Below, piece after piece: positions 9,567 through 20,053 of a stretch of DNA of 64,000 nucleotides (positions within the stretch are counted from its first letter, which is position 1; each line of letters begins with the position of its first letter). Under the pieces are notes generated by a model. The model was not told the DNA's origin and ran no database searches. It saw only the letters and a list, made by a program, of their open reading frames with translations. This DNA comes from Harmothoe impar. Its lineage: Eukaryota; Annelida; Polychaeta; Phyllodocida; Polynoidae. Location of the stretch: NCBI GenBank assembly GCA_947462335.1, contig OX381708.1, positions 2,418,001 through 2,482,000 on the forward strand. The letters are read 5' to 3'. A program made the translations under genes and the position numbers.

Positions 9567-11330
9567 TTGTGTTTTTCCAAATGTTTTTCTGTTCAAACAA
9601 CCAACGATACCCCTGTTGATAAAAAGGTGTGTATTCAAACTTTGTTGTGTTCGGGACGAGTCGGCTTCTCCGAGTCGGGTTCGGCGGTTTCCGTCGGGGT
9701 CACTCGGGGTCAAGGACACTCGGATCCAACATGGCGGTGTGAAGTTGGTTTGGACAGCGACGAGGCTTCTAGTTTTTGCCTTTCGTCGGATACTGTCAGT
9801 AATACAGCGGCTAGACATGGTTATACGTCTGTGGTGGGTAGCGCTATTGACGATTGTCATTCTAAATGCCTTTTTGATGAGGATTGTGCAACTGGGGATT
9901 GTGAGCGGGGCCCTAATGGTTCATCGGGTCCGGGGAGCGGTGTTTTTGTTGGTCCTAGTGTCAACAGTGACGCCTCGGTGATACCGGTTAATGAAATGGT
10001 TCCGCTATCTGGTAGATCCTGCATGTTTTATGTAACTACACCTGACATTGCTGTACCGATTGCTGTCTATAGTGACTGTTTGTTGGGGACATGTAGCTGT
10101 ATTCATTATGTGGGGTCCGTACGTTCTCAAATGTTGCCTTGTCGTATTGCTGCTGAATATTGTAGATATTATGATCAAATGTGCCGGGACGATGATTTTG
10201 TCCTAAATGGTGTGTACAATGGTTTTCATGTGATAGACGATGTTCATGTACCAGGTTATGATTGTGCAAATTATGACAGCATTCTAAAAGGCTCTTTTCA
10301 TGACCAAATGTGTGAAACAATACATGCAGAATTATCTCATGGTAAAGTGACTGTAGCTCAGTTAGGTGCCACATGTATTCATAGTCATGGTGAGGTTCCC
10401 AAAAAAGACGGTTGTCTCCGCCCCATCACTGATTGTCGTAGGCCCTTACACAAGTCAATAAACAATTACATGGAAACTACTTGCGAAAAATTCAAGTATT
10501 GTGGGACTGACCATGTGACCTCTCTGTTATCTGCTGGTGACTTTAGTTGCACCTTGGACTTAGCCAGCGCCTACAGAAGTGTAAACATTTATCCATCTGA
10601 TGCCTCTTATCAATGTTTTAGATGGGACCTGGGTGAGGGGCCTATAGTGTATGAAGATAGGTGTCTATCTTTTGGTCTCAAATCAGCGCCATATTTGTTT
10701 ACTCAAGTTGGCAACTACATTGTGCGCTGCATGCACCACAGGGGCGTGCACAAGGTGTCCAATTATATCGACGACTTCATAGTGATGGCGCCATCTTGGG
10801 AGGAATGTGCGTCAGTCCAGTCCACTCTGATCCATGTGGTCCGTACTATGGGTTTCCATGTCAAATGGGCCAAGACTACTTCTCCGTCCCAGAGAACTGT
10901 GTGCCTAGGCCTAACCCTGGATAGTGTAGCAATGGAAGTCAGTCTGCCTGACGGGAAGCTGGATGAGCTGTATCAGCTGCTGGAGTTCTTCAAGAATAAG
11001 ACTAAAGCCACCAAGTTAGAGTTGCAACAGCTGGCGGGAGTGCTTTCCCACTGCTCTACTGTAGTGCGGGGGGGGGGAGGACATTTTCTCGGCGTGTAAT
11101 AAACTTGTGTAACACTCTCAGGGAATCTTACCACTCGGTCCGCCTCTCTGACGACTTCCGCCATGACATGAATTTTTTTTTAGGTTTGAAATTGTTTTTA
11201 TTGCCTAGAACACAGGATACACTTGTGGAATTTATGACAATAAATGATGATACCTTCATTTGTTTACAATTATTGGTTGTGGGGGTTTGCTAGGATCTTC
11301 AATGGCAAGGCAAAGATCCTCCAACCTGAC
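9567..11330 (+). pseudogene. DIRS-type reverse transcriptase
   Basis: The frame from 9567 runs to 11099. It holds RT motifs: GCLRPITDCRRPL, CTLDLASAYRSV (first catalytic Asp), LSFGLKSAPYLFT and YIDDFIV near residue 400 (catalytic Asp pair). A run of ten G at about 11070 puts it out of frame near RGG; the other frame goes on with typical DIRS sequence (RRVINLCNTLRESYHS) and later FNGKAKILQ. A homopolymer slip is the likely cause. The RNase H part follows after the D insertion. RT would make element cDNA in the cytoplasm or nucleus. Confidence 0.88.
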
Positions 11331-11332
11331 TC

Positions 11333-12181
11333 CCCAGTAAACACCCTACGTAGTTCCAACGTAGCTCAGAGGTTTCTCTAGGTAGATGTCCAACCAAAAG
11401 GTTTGAGATTGGTAATTTTGGAAGGTTTGTAGACGTCAAAATGTTAAGGTTTATTTACGTTCAACAGATGTAGACGTCGGATTTACGTTGATCTACCTCA
11501 TTCAGACGTAAAAATTCCACGTAGATCTACGTTAAAAGACGCAACTTTTCAACTTCAATTGGGTAGATGACTTTTCCGTGTCACACTAGGTAGCAGCACT
11601 ATCAATTATGGAGAGTATATTACAGCTCCTTAACAAATCTACCATATTCAAGCAGTAAATTCTCATTAATTGTGAATTCAATATCATGCAAATAAACCGC
11701 ATTTAATAGAATATTTATATATAAAGGACAGGTGATTAAAGTATTGTGCATGAATAGGTGCTTTGAGGCACTTTACTGTGAGGACACCACATTGGTGGTA
11801 ATGGAAGAAATACAAAGCCTCTCTGCAGCCAAAACTATTCAACAGATACTGTCAGGCTGTTCAATTGAACTACAAGAATATACTATGTAGAATGAGATGA
11901 GATTGAAAATTATAGTAGTTGCTTTGTATGAATATTGTTTGTAAATGTAAATTTGTCTGCAATATATTACAAGTCTTTGTCTGAGTCCCACTATGTAGAA
12001 TTATATGTAATGTGTTAGACATAGATTTACGTCTTCAGGAGCTACGTAAATCAGACCTGCAGGTTTGAGATTGGTAAATAAACCTTAATGTTTTGACGTT
12101 GATAAACCTACTAAAATTACGTAGTTCAGACCGAAATTCAACGTAGATTTACGTCTGACCAACGTCGTTGTGTTTACTGGG
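11333..12181. mobile_element. D: 849-bp CCCAG-ended MITE inside the DIRS RNase H region
   Basis: Inverted ends CCCAGTAAACAC (11333) and GTGTTTACTGGG (ending 12181), flanked by TC on both sides (11331-11332, 12182-12183). Removal with one TC keeps the reading frame from FNGKAKILQPD into AATIYCDAS. The interior repeats ACGTAGATYTACGT palindromes and has no coding capacity. Confidence 0.9.
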
Positions 12182-12183
12182 TC

Positions 12184-12661
12184 TCCAGCCGCCACTATAT
12201 ACTGTGATGCTTCCTCCAGGGGTTTTGGTGCCTACCTAAATGGTGATTGGCTGTATGGGGTGTGGTCCCTTCTGGATATTCCCAAAGTGCCCATGTACCC
12301 AGATCACTTCTTGCCCCCTCCGGGGTTTGACGTGATGTCTGACATTAACATTGAGGAAATGTGGCCTGTTCTGATGGCACTGACTAGATGGGGGCCCAAG
12401 TATGCCAATTGTTGCCTCTCCATGGTAACTGATAACTCTCAGGTGTTCCATGCCCTACGCACCGGGAGAAGCAAGAATAGAACCACTATGAGTTTGCTGA
12501 GGGAACTATTTTGGCTATGTTTTGTCTACAATGTAGTCATAGTGTGCACACTCATTAGGTCCAGGGACAATAACATTGCTGACTATATTTCGAGACTTGC
12601 TTACCCTGAAGTTGCCCGTGCCTCACCACCCTGTTATCTGTGTTGTTTCAGACCTGGCTGA
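12184..12661 (+). pseudogene. DIRS-type RNase H
   Basis: Directly after element D the frame reads TIYCDASSRGFGAYL (first RNase H Asp), EEMWPVLMAL (Glu), SMVTDNSQV (Asp) and SRDNNIADYISR (last Asp with the usual DIRS pattern). It is the C-terminal domain of the interrupted RT protein. The frame stops at 12661, next to the recombinase. Confidence 0.85.
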
Positions 12662-13589
12662 TTTGAAACGGGAAACCCGTCTGCTTCAGGAGGGAGCGCT
12701 GTCGGACAACACCAAACTCACTCGTAAATCACAATGGAAGCATTATCACCGCTTCTGTGTGGACTTTAATCTGGAAGCCCTACCATGCACCGAGGACAGT
12801 GTGTGTTGCTACATAGCTTACATGACTAGGATGTTTAGATATGTCAGTATTATCAATTATGTCAGCACCTTAGTGTACTTGCAAAAGTTACATGGGTTGC
12901 CTCCAGTTACTTCAGCCAACTTCATGGTGCAAAGGACCTTGATGGGTGCAAAGAGGAAACTGGGCCATCAGCCTGCCCAAGCTGAGCCCCTAGAGCCGCT
13001 GCACTTACTTCCGTATGTACGGGTTGTTGGACATGTCGTCCACCTATGACTTATGTTGGTGGTGCGCGGTGATTGTGGCCTTCAGGGGGCTGCTCAGGAA
13101 GGCCCATGTGACTTCATCTGACCAAGGAATTTGTGTGGATAATTTTGTGTTTCATGACTGGGGGGTGCTACTGACCCTACCAAAAACTAAAACTATTCAA
13201 TATGGTGAGCGCTCCCTTCAGATTCCCTACACCAGGATCAAGAACTCTGTGTTTTGTGTTCATTACTACCTAAGGTTGTTGCTAAAGCGCACCACAGTTA
13301 CCGAGGACCAGTTTGTGTTAGGGCAGGTACTCTGGTTCCCTTGACCTACACCAAGTTCAGTGCTACTCTTAGAGACTTCACTGCTACACTTAAGCTGACG
13401 GGCCGCATAAGCAGCCACTCTCTCCGCCGTGGAGGGGCGTCTTACTTGTTCTCCATTGGATATGATCTTGTTGACATTAAGGAGAGGGGTGACTGGAAGA
13501 GCCTCGCAGTCCTCCTGTATCTCAGGGAGAGCCTGCAACGCAAGATCAAGAAGGACCGTGTTGCAGGTTCTTTTCTTCGTTTCACTTGA
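12640..13589 (+). pseudogene. DIRS-type tyrosine recombinase, frameshifted
   Basis: Three frames join to make one recombinase. The first (to 13049) is the helical N-terminal DNA-binding half. The second (about 13027-13344) has the first catalytic Arg region (VAFRGLLRKAHV). The third (about 13335-13589) has SHSLRRGGASY (His-x-x-Arg), RGDWKS and VLLYLRES with the candidate nucleophile Tyr. Frameshifts fall near 13040 and 13330. The enzyme would insert circular cDNA without target duplication. It is inactive as it stands. Confidence 0.85.
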
Positions 13590-13785
13590 CTTTGATTCAT
13601 TAACGTCTTACACTAGACAATTTGACTTGGAGTGTCTTGGGTGTTAATCCCCAAATTGTTACCCAAAATCATTATTCGTCTTGTCTTTGTTTAGTACAGT
13701 GATCATATATAAGGTGGATTAAGATAAGTCAGATTTGCTAAAAAGGTCCCTGTCGTAGCTCTCCTCTCTGACACCTACTAACAGA

Positions 13786-13856
13786 GGCCTGGCTAGCACA
13801 GTTGATAGAGCATTAGACTTATGATCCTTGGGTAACTAGTTCGATTCACACTGGTG
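13786..13856 (+). repeat. tRNA-like SINE head
   Basis: The stretch has an A-box (TAGCACAGTTGATAGAGC), an anticodon-loop-like CTTATGA and a B-box (AGTTCGATTC) at tRNA spacing. The acceptor arms do not pair, and an A/T-rich tail follows, so it is more likely the head of a tRNA-derived SINE than a tRNA gene. Confidence 0.5.
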
Positions 13857-14121
13857 TTTACAGTAGATAGACATATTTAGATAAATAAAGTTAGGAACGA
13901 AAAATAAAATAAAATATCGTGACAATAATATTTTTACAAAGACTCTTAGGTTAAGAAATATCAATTCAAAGTAGAATCAGGTCTAGCCCCTGTTTGCTAT
14001 ATAAACCCTACAATACGTTACAAAGACGTTTGTATATGGTTTGGAAACAAACGTACGTGTGTTTCCAAACAATATACAAACGTTTTAAAACGTTCTGAAA
14101 ACGGTCTTTGTTAGCTGGGAT

Positions 14122-14585
14122 ACTACTATAATACAGCACACACAGTAGACCTAAATACATCCTAGGTGGTAGACAAACAACATGGACATACAACTACAAT
14201 ACAGCACACACAGTAGACTTAAACACATCCTAGATGGTAGACAAACAACATGGACATACAACTACAATACAGCACACACAGTTGTCCTAAATACATCCTA
14301 GATGGTAGACAAACAACAAGGACATACATCTATAATACAGCACACACAGTAGACTTAAATACATCCTAGATGGCAGACAAACAACATGGACATACATCTA
14401 CAATACAGCACACACAGTAGACTTAAATACATCCTAGATGGTAGACAAACAACATGACTATACATCTACAATACAGCACACACAGTAGGCCTGAATACAT
14501 CCTAGATGGTAGACAAACAACATGAACATACAACTAAAATACAGCACACACAGTAGGCTTAAACACATCCTAGATGGTAGACAAA
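14122..14585. repeat. 64-bp minisatellite, right fragment
   Basis: About seven units of the same 64-bp repeat seen at 7090-7245. It ends about 40 bp before the donor side of the Ig exon, so the array lies in an intron of that gene. Confidence 0.9.
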
Positions 14586-14623
14586 GATTGGTAGCAACTA
14601 CACGTACACAAAGAGGCACTTAC

Positions 14624-14926
14624 TGTAAACTGCCAGGACTGTCACTGATACCAGATGCTGCAGCCTCTGTCCCCCTTCTGTAACTACATGACACACCAGC
14701 TGCCCAGTGTCCTGCACCTGCAGGCTGCCCACAGTGACGCTCCAGTCAGGGTTCAGCACCATGTCCGGCCGTGCCCCGGAGGCATTCACTGCACCTCCAC
14801 TCTGCTGGCTGTAGATAGCACTGTCGGGCCTCAGAAGGGTTTCTACCCACAGCCAATGTCTGTTGTAGTAGGTGCCATGTGGGCAGTACGCAGTCACAGA
14901 GCCACCCACCTCAGACACATGGACCC
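14624..14926 (-). CDS. V-set immunoglobulin domain exon of a host gene
   Basis: On the minus strand an acceptor (CTTTACAG) precedes 14926 and a strong donor (GTAAGT) follows 14624. The exon is 303 nt, open, and phase 1-1, the standard class for Ig domains. It encodes EVGGSVTAYCPHG (B-strand Cys), HWLWVE (C-strand Trp), and VQDTGQLVCHV (Asp-x-Gly-x-x-x-Cys before the F strand), with Leu in place of the usual Tyr. Such domains occur in secreted or cell-surface immune-type receptors. The phase matches the signal-peptide exon at 53330-53414 on the same strand, from which it is separated by one nested insertion. Later exons would lie left of 14600; none was seen. No family name is justified. Confidence 0.75.
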
Positions 14927-15034
14927 CTGTAAAGGTATAAAACACAAGTCTTACAAACTGAGTGGCTAGATTCTTGTTCTCTTATGATGACACTCTGCAC
15001 TTATCTATTACAATAGTTTACACACCCCTTTCCG

Positions 15035-15131
15035 TCAGGCCAATAATGTCAGCATCCCTCCCTAAGGCTAATAGTGCTAACACCCCTCCCTATAAGGTCA
15101 ATAGTGTCAGCACCCCTCCCTATAAGGCCAA
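15035..15131. repeat. 30-bp minisatellite, left fragment
   Basis: About three units containing AATAGTGTCAGCACCCCTCC and TATAAGGCC. The array is interrupted at 15132 by A3 and resumes at 52658. Confidence 0.92.
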
Positions 15132-15714
15132 CCCAGGTAACAAAGAACGTTAATCTAACGTCGATTCACGTTATTTAAGGGTTAATCTGATGATGTTATG
15201 AGAAAAACGTTATATTAATGTTGACTTAACGTGCTACTATTAACTGCAAAAGGATGACATTAATTTGATGTTGAATTTAGGTTAATCAACTACAATTTTC
15301 CTGACTGATGCATGATCAACGTTCACTGGTTAACCTCCAGAAAAAAACGTTATTTTAACTTATATTTTATGTTTTTCTTCAAAACCCTCCCTGGTAACAA
15401 ATAACGAGAAATTCCCGTGAATTTTTGGGGATTCTGTGAGCAAAAATTCCCGGGAAAATCCCGGGATTGAAACTCGGGAGTTATCATGTAAAATCCTGTA
15501 GAATCACGGGATTTACCCCAGTCAACGAGTGGGTAACCTCACCATGATAGTCACGCACCAGGGGCATTATTCTAAACTGTCTTGTTAATTGTTCTGGGTT
15601 GTAAACAATCCCCAGCTTACACCATACACGATTATATTATATTTATATGATTATATTTATCCCATATATAAGAATTAAATGGCTATTAGTATAAGGTATA
15701 ACTGACAGGTTCAT

Positions 15715-15850
15715 GGTGCATATGTCACGCGCTATGTAGGAAGTTGCGCAATGTAGGAACTTTTTGATGAGATAATGTCTTCCTACATTGCGCAACTATT
15801 CCGGAATTGCGCCCCCTTGTTCACGCGCAAAATCGGAAGTTGCGCATCTT
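15715..15850. repeat. Block of GCGCAA/TTGCGC and TTCCGGAA palindromes
   Basis: The block has several GCGCAAT-type half sites around ATTCCGGAAT, and a related block in the opposite direction lies at about 23140-23245, both beside TCACGCGCTATGTAGGAA. They look like inverted arms of one older repeat. 15570-15714 and 15851-16330 hold no gene. Confidence 0.5.
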
Positions 15851-16329
15851 AGGAATACCCCACAAGGATGCCCTACATGGTGAAGTCTGCCCTCATTCCC
15901 GGGTGTGCCCCCCCCCCCCCACACACACACCTCCAGTGTCCACCTCGGTGCCCCCCTCCCCCCGCCTTCCCACACACACACACACCTCCCATGTACGAGT
16001 ATTAGCGACCAGTTCTACCTCATAAACATGCATTTATCTCAACTATGGTTCATAAAATATAATTTCTGAATCGACAGAAATTTTTAAAGGACAATTTCAC
16101 TCAGGAAAAGTTATATTGTTTTATTTTTGTATTAGTTAAACTGTATAAATTCAAAGGGAAGAAAGAGGCAGCAGGCTCTTTTTGACAGATAGGGACTAGC
16201 ATGTGTTTTGCTGATGATGTCACTCACTGCCTTTCCCAGTTAGGGGTGGGCACTCCCCCCCCCCCGTTTTTTTTTGAACGCTTTTAGGATTGTATTGTAT
16301 AATATAGTGTATGTCTAATTTAAATGTTA

Positions 16330-17130
16330 GTTATCTTATTTCAATGCATTTCCATATAATTTCAACCACATATCTCGGATTCTGTATCCAATACATAAAG
16401 GAAAACAAAGTCAAGAGCCCAAATCCTCAGATTTTCATTTTGAGGGTCGGAGCTAGGGTCGGACTAAGAGACCTGGGCCTTTTTTTTTTTGTTTGAAACA
16501 AATTTATTCATTCACATGATTTTAGGATCACAGCGAGGGTCAGACTTAGGATGTCCCAGACGAGACCGGGGTGTAAAAAGGCTAAAATAGTGGTATGACA
16601 AATCATCATTATTTCAACCCCATGACTCGGAGTCTGTATCCTTTACATAAAGGAAAACAAATTCAAGAGTCGAAATTCTCAGATTTTCATTTTGAGGGTC
16701 GGGTCGAGGGTTGGACTCAGAATGTCCGAGACCCGACCAGAGCCTAAAAAGCTTCAAATAGTGGTATAACGAATTATCATTATTTCAACCCCATATCTCG
16801 GATTCTGTATCCTTTACATGAAGGAAAACATGTTTCAAGAGTCAAATCTCAGATTTTCATTTTGAGGGTCGGGTCGAGGGTCAGACTTAGGATGTCCCAG
16901 ACGAGACTGGGGCGTAAAAAGGCTATAAAAATGGTATAACAAATTATCATTATTTCAACCCCATATCTTGGATTCTGTATCCTTCACATGAAGGAAAACA
17001 TGTTCTGGAGTCAAAATTCTCAGATTTTTATTTTGTGGGTCGGAGCGAGGGTTTGACTTAGGATGTCCGAGACGAGACCTAGCTTCAAATAGTGGTATAA
17101 CAAATTATTGTTTTTTTAACCTCATTTCTT
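16330..17130. repeat. Tandem repeat of about 175 bp, four to five units
   Basis: Units start with ATATCTCGGATTCTGTATCC (about 16369, 16625, 16793, 16969) and contain TTTTCATTTTGAGGGTCGG. Copies differ by point changes and short gaps; the first unit is longer. The array borders the LTR at 17144. Confidence 0.85.
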
Positions 17131-17143
17131 GGAGTCATACATC

Positions 17144-17627
17144 TGTAGGGGCATGATATTACATATTAATCTCATACACGGTATTTCCGGGTAACGTCTG
17201 TTTACTCGGCTTCTCCACCTGGAGCTAGTGCACACAGTTCCCGGGAGAGGGCGCAGGTCCTCTTCAGGTAACCGTGTGCCGCTCTCAGGTGGGCGGCCGA
17301 CCCACCCACCTGGCCACGTGATCTAAGAGCCGGTGTTATATAAGACCCATGTGTTTACCTGGAACGGCAGTCAGTGCAGGCCCGACTGACGAGAGACTTC
17401 ACATGTCCAACCGTGCGGACAGAGTTGTATGCTAAGAGTTGTATACTGACCGTTTCCTCTATTTATAGAGAAACCTGATCTACCTGTGTGTATTAATTCT
17501 ACACTGATCGTTCCCTAGGAAAGGAACTAGAGTTGTTATTCTTGTGAATAAAGACGGATATATTCTCGCACCTGGAAACTGCCGTGATCGTTGTTCTTTA
17601 ACCTAGAGTTAACTACGAACCACCACA
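17144..17627 (+). mobile_element. LTR of a Gypsy-type retrotransposon (5' LTR, plus strand)
   Basis: The repeat starts TGTAGGGGCATG and ends CCACCACA, and one C separates it from a primer-binding-like sequence TGGTGCCATGACCAG at 17629-17643. The Gypsy element at 26962-43734 has the same arrangement (one C, then TGGTGCCGTGACCA). A TATA box (TTATATAAG) lies near 17337 and AATAAA near 17549, so the LTR has promoter and polyadenylation parts. No second copy of this LTR is in the window. The primer site would be tRNA-derived; the related version fits the 3' end of tRNA-His. Confidence 0.8.
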
Positions 17628-17746
17628 CTGGTGCCATGACCAGTAGCAGTGAAGGTAGCAGAACAAGTTAGTTGTTCGGGAATATGTTCGGGTTATACTG
17701 AACAGGAAGTCCTTGAGTGGACAGACAGTCCTTTGGTGGACAGACA

Positions 17747-19519
17747 ATGGCTACCGGTGGTAGCCTGGGCGGCTCTGGCCCAGAGCTGAGTGAAGGGGAG
17801 TTGGAATCAACTCGCCTGGAGGTGCCAGGGATGGACCCTGGGGAGGGCTTGAAGCCAGAGCAGAAGAAGAGGAAATTGCAGGATCTTTCCTGGGTGGAAC
17901 CCTATGTAGGGGATGAGAGATTCCAGAGGGAATATGACGAGCGTTTGGCTCGGGAAGAGGATGACCTCTACTGGGAGAATGTCCGATTGGACAAGCAGTC
18001 AATGGAAGATCAGTATGCTGCATTGACTGAGGAATTGACATCCCTGGTAAAAGAAAGGGACGAGATCCTCTCTGAGAATCAGAGGGTAAAAGGAACTCTG
18101 ATAGAAGAGAGAGAACGGTTGATAGAAGACAACCGGTATATGAAAAAGAAGGTTGCTCAGGAATCGCATGAATGCCAAAAGATTCAGGCAAAGATCGCTG
18201 AGAACCAGAAGGAGAATGAACATTCCGAATCTCTTAAGGAGAGGTATGAGAGGGAGTTGAAAAAATACTCTAGAGAATGGTATGCCCTGAAGAAGGGGAC
18301 AGAAGAGCTCGAGAAGGGCAGAGACCAGTTGGTCAAGGATAACGAATCCACCAGGATACAAATCCTGGAAGAAACGGAAGAGTTAGAAAGGAAACGGAAA
18401 GCTGAGGTGGAGGCTGTCTGTTCCCTTGAAGCCAGGAAAACTCTCCTGCGGGGTGAATTGTCGAAGGCAATGGAACAGCAGGGGGAGGAACAAGTTCCAG
18501 CTATAAGGCCGGAAACTGTTCTGGACAGCACTCTTGCTGCTAGGAAGGTGGATGCATTACCTCAATTCGATCCATTTATTAATGATAATGGATTGAGGAA
18601 TGTGGAAGACTCTGTGTATAAAAACAGAGGGAAGGATTCAAAGAGAGTGAATATCACCGGGCGCTCTCTTGAACGGGAACCAGTTAATCATGCCAGTATT
18701 GGTCAGGTTAACAGGGAAATGTCTCCAGAGGAGGAAGTGTCTCGACATTATAAAAATAAATTCCGGGATGAAGTCGTGAACCATAGTTATGGCTCACTGA
18801 ACCCCTTTTCGGGAGATGACCCGGCTCAGTATGGGAACCCGGGAGATTATGATAGCAAGGGTAATTATAGATATTGCCCGGATGCAACTTATTCATATCC
18901 ACCTCCGACCACTGATACACATTCGGGAGTCAATAAAGACCCTGAAAATAGGCCGAGGGGCAGTCTGAATAAGGGGTCACAGCAGAGAACGAAGGGAAGG
19001 TCAAATCCAGTGCATAAAAACACTCAGGGATTGTCCGGCTATCAAGGCCCACGCTTTGATGAGGGTACAGACTCGGAATCAGATAAATCTTCTGACGACA
19101 TACCCAAGATAACGGAAAGAGTGCGAGAATGGTGTCCGCCGCCCGGCGGATGTTGTGAGAGACGGTACCTTCACGATCTGAGAACTTCGGGGCTTATGAA
19201 AGCGGAGTGGGAAGGTGACGGGATCCTAAGTCTCAACCCTAAGACTTACATTTGCTACGATCGAGTCAGCGGCACCGGTGAAAGAAAATCCAAAAAATGG
19301 AGTGCAAAAGGCGTACAGAAGAAACAAAACCCTAAGGAACCAGACGACTTCTTGGATGTTCTTCGCCAACGAAAAACTCTCATTGCTGTAAATAGAAATT
19401 TCAAAGTGGTGCGAAACAAAATGGTCACCTACACCATAGAGAAAGACGGCGTGCGCTACTTGTATTATAAGCGTCGCGTGCATTCTGACGGTGTGACAAC
19501 GAGTCCTTTAGAGATATGA
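17747..19519 (+). CDS. Chimeric protein: Gypsy gag coiled coil fused in frame to Polinton PolB tail
   Basis: The ATG at 17747 is the first after the LTR. About 455 residues read as an LTR-element gag: acidic start, a long coiled coil (about residues 60-240, heptads rich in Glu/Lys/Arg), then a hydrophilic Pro/Ser/Asp-rich region. At 19111, ERVREWCPPPGGCCERRYL begins and the remaining 136 residues match the end of PolB at 5054-5459 with only a few changes. The frame crosses the junction without a stop for 590 codons. The PolB catalytic motifs lie upstream of the part retained, so the fusion cannot polymerise DNA; the PolB thumb-like tail has several Cys and may bind nucleic acid. The LTR could drive expression. 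Confidence 0.85.
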   Translation: MATGGSLGGSGPELSEGELESTRLEVPGMDPGEGLKPEQKKRKLQDLSWVEPYVGDERFQREYDERLAREEDDLYWENVRLDKQSMEDQYAALTEELTSLVKERDEILSENQRVKGTLIEERERLIEDNRYMKKKVAQESHECQKIQAKIAENQKENEHSESLKERYERELKKYSREWYALKKGTEELEKGRDQLVKDNESTRIQILEETEELERKRKAEVEAVCSLEARKTLLRGELSKAMEQQGEEQVPAIRPETVLDSTLAARKVDALPQFDPFINDNGLRNVEDSVYKNRGKDSKRVNITGRSLEREPVNHASIGQVNREMSPEEEVSRHYKNKFRDEVVNHSYGSLNPFSGDDPAQYGNPGDYDSKGNYRYCPDATYSYPPPTTDTHSGVNKDPENRPRGSLNKGSQQRTKGRSNPVHKNTQGLSGYQGPRFDEGTDSESDKSSDDIPKITERVREWCPPPGGCCERRYLHDLRTSGLMKAEWEGDGILSLNPKTYICYDRVSGTGERKSKKWSAKGVQKKQNPKEPDDFLDVLRQRKTLIAVNRNFKVVRNKMVTYTIEKDGVRYLYYKRRVHSDGVTTSPLEI

Positions 19520-20053
19520 AAAAAAAAAATAAGCGTGTTATTGCTTGATTGAGTGCATCTTTTCAAAAATAGAGTGTTTATCAAGATTGAAAAAAAAGAA
19601 ATAAAAAAATAAAATAAATTATTGTTGTGTTTTTATTTTCATACGTCTTCTTTTACTAGTAAGTCGCGCAGTCTCTTAAAGCGTCACTCATGTGACGACG
19701 TCGCTTCCAGTCACGTGATCCTAAAGACCCTCACTTCCTAAACAAAAAAAAAATGAAGAGACACGCTTCTTCCTCTCGAGAGGAAGAAGCGTGTCTCTCG
19801 ATTAAAATCTTTTCTTTTCTTTTTTTCTTAAAAGAGACAAACGCCCCTTAGAGTGCCCCCCCACCCCCCTAGAGTGCCCCCCTCCCCCCCACCCGCCCCA
19901 TGCATCCTAAAAGCGCCCCCCTCCCCACCACTAATCCCCTAAGTAGGTCACTTCCGGTCACGTGACCAAATGGAGGCCTCTGATTGGCTGCATGTCGATT
20001 GAGTAATAAACAGTAGTTAACCATAGTCCCGTTCCGATACATACTATACTACT
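19111..20053 (+). mobile_element. Polinton P3 remnant: PolB tail and right terminal repeat
   Basis: The segment starts within PolB (matching 5054) and runs through the 3' flank into a terminal repeat that ends CATACTATACTACT at 20053. All of the element left of 19111 is missing, replaced by the LTR-gag segment. Compared with P1, the motif array is shortened to one CACTTCCGG/TCACGTGA module (about 19949) plus one near 19712, and a C-rich stretch (19850-19925) is added. The flank GACAGT falls inside a palindromic repeat. Confidence 0.9.
19757..19798. repeat. Perfect 42-bp palindrome
   Basis: Two 21-base arms meet at CTCGAG with no spacer: AGAGACACGCTTCTTCCTCT and its exact complement. It lies between the PolB tail and the terminal repeat of P3. 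P1 has only a CTTCTT run at the matching place (about 5670). It would extrude as a long hairpin. Confidence 0.95.

Larger units (their letters stand above)
8217..13650 (+). mobile_element. DIRS-order retrotransposon (DIRS/Ngaro-like), decayed
   Basis: The order gag with zinc knuckle, reverse transcriptase, RNase H, tyrosine recombinase defines the DIRS order, which integrates with a recombinase instead of a DDE integrase. Borders are approximate because I could not resolve the split or inverted terminal repeats. The coding region has several frameshifts and a stop and is split by element D. It lies inside A1. Confidence 0.85.
7248..14119. mobile_element. A1: CCCAG-ended DNA element carrying a DIRS retroelement
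   Basis: The ends are inverted: CCCAGCTAACAAA at 7248 and TTTGTTAGCTGGG ending at 14119. Both ends are rich in AACGTT palindromes for 100-200 bp. AT flanks each side (7246-7247 and 14120-14121), and removing the element plus one AT rejoins a 64-bp minisatellite unit exactly. No transposase is visible, so A1 is non-autonomous; its interior is mostly the inserted DIRS element. Stretches 7480-8210 and 13640-14000 show no gene. Confidence 0.85.

Noticed and set aside
13786..13856. A functional tRNA gene
   Set aside because: A- and B-boxes are present but the acceptor stem does not pair and an A/T-rich SINE-like tail follows.
14122..14585. CRISPR-like array (regular repeats)
   Set aside because: Units are contiguous 64-bp repeats without unique spacers, in an animal genome; it is a minisatellite.
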